64,000 nucleotides of DNA from Flavobacteriales bacterium. GTDB taxonomy: Bacteria; Bacteroidota; Bacteroidia; Flavobacteriales_F; PHOS-HE28. Below the pieces are notes generated by a model. That model searched no databases. It saw only the letters and a list, made by a program, of their open reading frames with translations, and was not told the origin of the DNA. Below are positions 60,310 to 64,000 of this stretch, piece after piece (position 1 is the first letter of the stretch; each line of letters starts with the position of its first letter). The position numbers and the translations under genes were made by a program. The stretch covers positions 2,294,001-2,358,000 of the forward strand of contig CP064979.1 in the NCBI GenBank assembly GCA_016699575.1, in the 5' to 3' direction.

Positions 60310-60430
60310 GCCGAGCGTGTGCGGGGGGCCACAGGCCCTAGACCTAGAGCCGATCGCCACAGGCGAGCGGCGGCGTAAGCCGAGCGTGTGCGGGGGAGCC
60401 GCTGCGTAAGCCGGGCGCGTGCGGCGAGTA
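60310..60430. repeat. REP-like element continuing after IS copy 1
   Basis: GCCGAGCGTGTGCGGGG, then GGCC-ACA-GGCCC, CGCCACAGGCGAGCGGCGGCG and more GAGCGTGTGCGGG ends; the right half of the REP cluster split by the IS plus one further copy. Confidence 0.8.
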
Positions 60431-60431
60431 G

Positions 60432-60818
60432 CTAATGCTCCCCGAAGGGGATCGCTTGCCGCACCACCATTCTTGTTGGCGTGCCCAACGCCGAGCCTGG
60501 TATCCAAGCCGGAAAGGAACGGACCAGTCATAGTGCCTCCGCGTCGAGTTTCGCGTTCATGCCGCGGACGATCTTGATGTCATTCAGATTGCCGTCCGTT
60601 TCCACGGTGAACTCCACCCAGACTTTGCCCATAACGCAGTCTTGCGGATGGACCAGGTTGGTTTCGATGAACTCCTTAAGGGCTCGATCACCACACGGGA
60701 ACCTGGGTGGTACTTCAGGCCTGCTGAGGGTGACCACAGGACTGGGCACGGCCGTGTCGGTTTGCGCCGCCACCACCGCAGAGGCGCACACCGCAAGCAC
60801 AGTCAGTAGGACCCTCAT
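60432..60818 (-). pseudogene. TonB C-terminal domain protein with in-frame TGA
   Basis: Signal peptide MRVLLTVLAVCASAVVAAQ, then a TonB-like C-terminal domain (PPRFPCGDRALKEFIE, GKVWVEFTVETDGNLNDIKIVRG). The frame stops at TGA (60528-60530) after LDAEAL, but the same frame continues with LVRSFPAWIPGSALGTPTRM and VRQAIPF, the conserved W-x-PG...P-x-x-F end of the domain, to a TAG at 60432-60434. A CGA to TGA change would explain it. Energy-transducer-like function is probably lost. Confidence 0.75.
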
Positions 60819-60864
60819 GGTTGTGAAGTTAGTGCACGATGGGATGCAGCTTGTGACTTCTCCC

Positions 60865-60968
60865 GACGGGCCAAGAGGCCCTGGTTATGCGGGCACTCGG
60901 GAAAAACCCGAGCGCCTGCCTGCGCACAGCCGAGCGTGTGCGGAGGCCTGCCCGCGCAGCCAAGCGTG
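60865..60968. repeat. REP-like element interrupted by IS copy 2
   Basis: GGGCC-AAGA-GGCCC, CTCGGG-AAAAA-CCCGAG (60896-60912) and a final GCGCAGCCAAGCGTG. The 10-base end GCCAAGCGTG (60959-60968) recurs after the IS at 62411-62420. Confidence 0.85.
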
Positions 60969-62410
60969 CAATGTCATTAAGTTAAGGGTTCTCACAGGGC
61001 CGGTTTGGAGTTGGTGAGATAGACGGGCTTGTCGCGTGTGCGGTACTTGTCGCGATCGCGTGGGAAAGTGCGGCCTGGGCGGATGGGCACGGTGGTGGAG
61101 AGGAACAGCTCGGACAGGTCGCGCATGGTCTGCTCATCGTCCTCTTGGGCCATGATGCGCATCACCTCCTGCTTCATGTAGCCGAAGGACACGTTGTTGT
61201 TGATCTTGTAGGAGAGCTTGCGCGCGGGGTGCTCGGCGGGCAACTGGTCCTGCGCCTCGTCGAGGAGCAGGGCGTGCAGGTTGCACATGAAAAGCGCTGC
61301 ATGGAAATCCTGCTGGATGACCACATCGGTGTGTCCGGTGAAGTGCTCCACACGGGCGATGTTCTTGATGGTGTTGTAGAAGCGCTCCACGCCCCAGCGC
61401 TTGCGGTACAGGTCTTTGAAGGCGGCCGTGGGGTAGCGCTGTTCATCGGTCAGTGAGGTGAGCAGCACTTCCAGTTCACCGTTGTCCAGCAGCACCTTCA
61501 CCATGCGCACGTCCAAGCGCAGGTGCTTGCCAGGCCCCCAAGTGATGGGCGTGTTGTGCCCCGGGGCCATTTGCAGGGTGTTTGATGTGGCCGTTGAGCG
61601 CACGAAGGCCAGCACGTTCTTGTTGAAGCTGTGCTTGCAGCGCATGACGAAGTCAGTTCCACGTTCTTGCAGCGCCAGCATCAAGGGGAAGCCGGGATAG
61701 CCCCGGTCGTAGATCACAAGGTCGCCCTCTTGGCACATGTGCAAATGCTGCAAGGCCAGTTCGCGTTCGCCCACCGCACAGGGTGCCAGCGTGCCATGAA
61801 GCACCATGTTGTTGAGCACATCGTAGAGCACCGAGCAACGCGCCTGCACCGTGCGGTTGCCATGCTGGTTGCTTGTGCCGCCGTAGCGCTCCTTGAGCTC
61901 TTGGGTATGCGGCAGGTTGATGATGGACCCGTCCGTGGCCAGCAACCGAAAGCCTTCCCAGCGCTTCACGCGCTCGTCGTTGTCGGTGTAGAACTCCTGG
62001 TTCATCACCCGCATGAGTTCCTTGAACACGCCGGGCTCCACCTTCCTGCGGCTCTGGTTGAAGGCACTGCCCGTCACGTTGCGCACCCCGTCGGCGAAGG
62101 CGCGCACGAAGCCCGTGAGTTCCAGCCGCAGGCTGCGCCGCGAGAGGCTCAGCATGAAGAGCACCACCTTCTTGAAGGGCATCTTGCGCTCGCGTGTGAA
62201 GTCTCTGGGCGAGCGCCTGAAGTTCTCCCGCAATGCGTCACTGGCCAAACATCTTCTCACTGCTGAGAGGATCCCACGGTTGGTCTTGTGCTTCGCTCTT
62301 GGTGCCATGGGCCAAAGAGCCGCCCCGCCGATCACCGTTGATCCCTCAACACCGCGACTTGTCAACCGCGTTGATCACAGCACAAGGCACGCCTTAACTT
62401 AATGACATTG
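60969..62410 (-). mobile_element. IS4-type insertion sequence, copy 2 (inverted)
   Basis: 1,442 bases, the same length and the same 19-base terminal inverted repeats as copy 1, in opposite orientation. Flanked by the copy-specific 10-base direct repeat GCCAAGCGTG, which differs by one base from that of copy 1 and so proves an independent insertion at the same REP position. Confidence 0.93.
60992..62308 (-). CDS. IS4-type DDE transposase, copy 2
   Basis: 438 residues with the same catalytic layout as copy 1 (LLATDGS, YDRGYP, YRKRWGVERFYNTIK). The block after YDRGYP (FPLMLALQERGTDFVMRCKH ... GPGKHLRLDV) is unrelated in detail to that of copy 1, while both flanks are nearly identical. Intact. 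The alternative TTG start is at 62365. Confidence 0.93.
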   Translation of the reverse strand: MAPRAKHKTNRGILSAVRRCLASDALRENFRRSPRDFTRERKMPFKKVVLFMLSLSRRSLRLELTGFVRAFADGVRNVTGSAFNQSRRKVEPGVFKELMRVMNQEFYTDNDERVKRWEGFRLLATDGSIINLPHTQELKERYGGTSNQHGNRTVQARCSVLYDVLNNMVLHGTLAPCAVGERELALQHLHMCQEGDLVIYDRGYPGFPLMLALQERGTDFVMRCKHSFNKNVLAFVRSTATSNTLQMAPGHNTPITWGPGKHLRLDVRMVKVLLDNGELEVLLTSLTDEQRYPTAAFKDLYRKRWGVERFYNTIKNIARVEHFTGHTDVVIQQDFHAALFMCNLHALLLDEAQDQLPAEHPARKLSYKINNNVSFGYMKQEVMRIMAQEDDEQTMRDLSELFLSTTVPIRPGRTFPRDRDKYRTRDKPVYLTNSKPAL

Positions 62411-62446
62411 GCCAAGCGTGTCCAGGGGAAAGGGCTAGGTTTGGGT

Positions 62447-62830
62447 ATGGCCGAAGAGCAGTATCCGATTGAAGAGTTGTTGAACCAGAACGTTGGGTTC
62501 GAAGAAGGCTCCTTTCTACGGCGTTTGAAGGAAGGGTACTTTGATGTTGGGCTCTTCAATCAAGTGATTGGAGAGTTAAGGCGCTTGCAGATGGGAAGCG
62601 CCCATATCAGCCAGTCTGTAGTCGCCCGTTTCGGATTGTTCACTTGTTACACCCTCATGCATATTAAGTGGCATTTTGACTCGCGTGATGCATATGCATG
62701 CGACAATCTTGATCGGCTCGATGACGTGGCGATCATGGGTTCGTTGGAGTGGTGCAGCATTGCGCTCGCATATGACAAGTCTATTGGCGATACCGTGTTC
62801 ATCGCCGATGAGCGGCCAAACGCTGAATGA
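62447..62830 (+). CDS. hypothetical protein
   Basis: 127 residues from MAEEQYPIEELLNQNVGFEEGSFLRRLKEGYFDVGLFNQVIGELRRL. Soluble, helical, with lower GC than the core genes. It begins 26 bases after the IS target duplication, so its original upstream region was displaced by the IS. No family recognised; the order beside a TIR-like gene might hint at a defence-type pair but this is speculative. Confidence 0.6.
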   Translation: MAEEQYPIEELLNQNVGFEEGSFLRRLKEGYFDVGLFNQVIGELRRLQMGSAHISQSVVARFGLFTCYTLMHIKWHFDSRDAYACDNLDRLDDVAIMGSLEWCSIALAYDKSIGDTVFIADERPNAE

Positions 62831-62849
62831 GATGGTAAAAAGGAAGAAC

Positions 62850-62920
62850 GACGCTTGTCCGCGCACAGCCCAGCGTGTGCAGGGGTTGCCCGCGCACAGC
62901 CGAGCGTGTGCGGGAGCTGC
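62850..62920. repeat. REP-like elements (partial, two ends)
   Basis: Two consecutive CCGCGCACAGCCnAGCGTGTGC ends without a full hairpin half. Confidence 0.65.
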
Positions 62921-62984
62921 TTTTTGCCTGTGGCGAGCGGCCATCAGTCCAAGGCGTTCCGCACGTCACAGAGCTATGCTGCTG

Positions 62985-63055
62985 ACCGGTCGAGGCGGGC
63001 CACAGGCCCTAGACCGAGACGCACTCGCCACAGGCGAGCGCGTGCGTAGGCTTCT
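62985..63055. repeat. REP-like element (CTCGCC-ACA-GGCGAG type)
   Basis: GCGGGCC-ACA-GGCCC followed by CTCGCC-ACA-GGCGAG and GCGTGCGTAGG. Confidence 0.8.
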
Positions 63056-63491
63056 AGGAGGAAAAGAAGACTGTCAGAGCATCCGAGCATATCGTCTTTG
63101 ACCTAAAGTACACTGCCCGTTGAGGCCAGTTCTTCGGAAGCTCAACATCACCTATCAGCACTGGCGCAACACGCCGGAGAGGAACTGCAGTCAACTGATG
63201 CGCGAGTTCTGGCAGAATCCATGATCTCCCGTTTTGGCCCTCGCCAATGAGGATCAAAGCGGCATCATAGTGTTCCTCCAAGGAAAGAAAGAACAGGAGC
63301 ATTGGATCGGCGATCGGGAATCTCGGGCGCCCCAGCAGCGCGACGTTGTTCACGGAACGGTCGATCAGTTCCATAACACGGCCAGCCACGGCACGGTCCT
63401 CCTCTTCAAAGGCGAGCGCAATGTTCCGCAAGCGCGATGGGTCCACGACACAAATTAAGTCGGCTGCAGCCCCGAGCGTCTGCCCGCGCAC
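63054..63491 (-). CDS. TIR-like domain protein
   Basis: Up to 145 residues, probably starting at or near VDPSRLRNIALAFEEEDRAVAGRVMELID because the first ~17 codons are REP sequence. RNIALAFEEEDRAVA resembles the first strand and loop of bacterial TIR domains (IALSFAGEDR type). DAALILIGEGQNGRSWILPELAHQL resembles the S-x-W-x-x-x-E helix with the catalytic Glu of TIR NADases, and VAPVLIGDVELPKNW the later strand. Single-domain, no partner visible. The upstream side is cut by REP and IS sequence, so it may be a truncated effector. Confidence 0.55.
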   Translation of the reverse strand: MRGQTLGAAADLICVVDPSRLRNIALAFEEEDRAVAGRVMELIDRSVNNVALLGRPRFPIADPMLLFFLSLEEHYDAALILIGEGQNGRSWILPELAHQLTAVPLRRVAPVLIGDVELPKNWPQRAVYFRSKTICSDALTVFFSS

Positions 63492-63502
63492 AGCCGAGCG
63501 TG
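63466..63502. repeat. REP-like element interrupted by IS copy 3
   Basis: CCGAGCGTCTGCCCGCGCACAGCCGAGCGTG, ending with the same GCCGAGCGTG (63493-63502) target used by copy 1. Confidence 0.8.
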
Positions 63503-64000
63503 CAATGTCATTAAGTTAAGGCGTGCCTTGTGCTGTGATCAACGCGGTTGACAAGTCGCGGTGTTGAGGGATCAACGGTGATCGGCGGGGCGGCTCTTTG
63601 GCCCATGGCACCAAGAGCGAAGCACAAGACCAACCGTGGGATCCTCTCAGCAGTGAGAAGATGTTTGGCCAGTGACGCATTGCGGGAGAACTTCAGGCGC
63701 TCGCCCAGAGACTTCACACGCGAGCGCAAGATGCCCTTCAAGAAGGTGGTGCTCTTCATGCTGAGCCTCTCGCGGCGCAGCCTGCAGCTGGAACTCACGG
63801 GCTTCGTGCGCGCCTTCGCCGACGGGGTGCGCAACGTGACGGGCAGTGCCTTCAACCAGAGCCGCAGGAAGGTGGAGCCCGGCGTGTTCAAGGAACTCAT
63901 GCGGGTGATGAACCAGGAGTTCTACACCGACAACGACGAGCGCGTGAAGCGCTGGGAAGGCTTTCGGTTGCTGGCCACGGACGGGTCCATCATCAACCTG
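63503..64000 (+). mobile_element. IS4-type insertion sequence, copy 3 (cut by window end)
   Basis: Left 19-base terminal repeat and the first 498 bases, closely matching copy 2 rather than copy 1. The right end and second target duplicate are outside the window. Confidence 0.9.
63605..64000 (+). CDS. IS4-type DDE transposase, copy 3 (partial)
   Basis: First 132 residues, from MAPRAKHKTNRGILSAVRRC to the first catalytic segment LLATDGSIINL at the window edge. Identical in wording to copy 2 over this range (SRRS-L-QLELTGFVRAF). The rest is beyond the window. Confidence 0.9.
   Translation, partial: MAPRAKHKTNRGILSAVRRCLASDALRENFRRSPRDFTRERKMPFKKVVLFMLSLSRRSLQLELTGFVRAFADGVRNVTGSAFNQSRRKVEPGVFKELMRVMNQEFYTDNDERVKRWEGFRLLATDGSIINL

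Overview
The window is about 64 kb of high-GC chromosomal DNA from a member of the Bacteroidota, probably an uncultured flavobacterium-like lineage. Evidence for this is two PorP/SprF proteins, a giant SprB-type adhesin with gliding-type (CHU_C) C-termini, several proteins with type IX secretion sorting tails, families common in Bacteroidota (DUF3098, DUF4230, DUF3109), a recurrent TAnnTTCG promoter-like box just upstream of many starts, and weak Shine-Dalgarno signals. No tRNA, rRNA or CRISPR array was found.

Layout. 1-6 kb: the C-terminal part of radA, then an envelope-glycan block (acyltransferase 3, GT39-like glycosyltransferase, MBOAT acyltransferase with an SGNH-like partner). 6-16 kb: housekeeping genes (DUF3108 protein, leuS, ftsX, DUF3098 protein, uppP, truB, queA, ispD). 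16-27 kb: a small accessory block (membrane protein plus RelE-type toxin pair) bracketed by a duplicated start of rlmN, then rlmN, DUF4230, a PIG-V-like mannosyltransferase, DUF3109, dnaG, a CDF transporter and a large membrane protein. 27-40 kb: a four-gene minus-strand surface operon built around a 3,426-residue protein with 37 SprB-like repeats. 40-50 kb: mostly hypothetical envelope proteins, a steroid-5-alpha-reductase-like enzyme and T9SS cargo. 50-64 kb: an accessory region of small hypothetical genes, decayed genes, a frameshifted REP-associated transposase, many REP-like palindromes and three copies of one IS4-type insertion sequence.

Two repeat systems stand out. (i) leuS carries a 603-bp in-frame insertion encoding a DUF559 (Vsr/PD-(D/E)XK-like) nuclease domain. 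It is bounded by near-perfect terminal inverted repeats made of tandem CTCACCCC...CTCTCC/GGAGAG palindromes. A lone copy of the palindrome lies between uppP and truB, and a different palindrome is inserted in frame further along leuS. (ii) From 45 kb onward nearly every larger intergenic gap holds REP-like hairpins with compensatory base changes. A RAYT-type transposase gene lies among them, and all three IS copies entered the same position of the REP. The two full copies are flanked by copy-specific 10-bp target duplications. In addition, several intergenic gaps in the first 23 kb hold unrelated long hairpins whose arms are built from short repeated words.

No database search was possible. 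Family names rest on motif recognition from memory, and functions of the unrecognised genes are left open.
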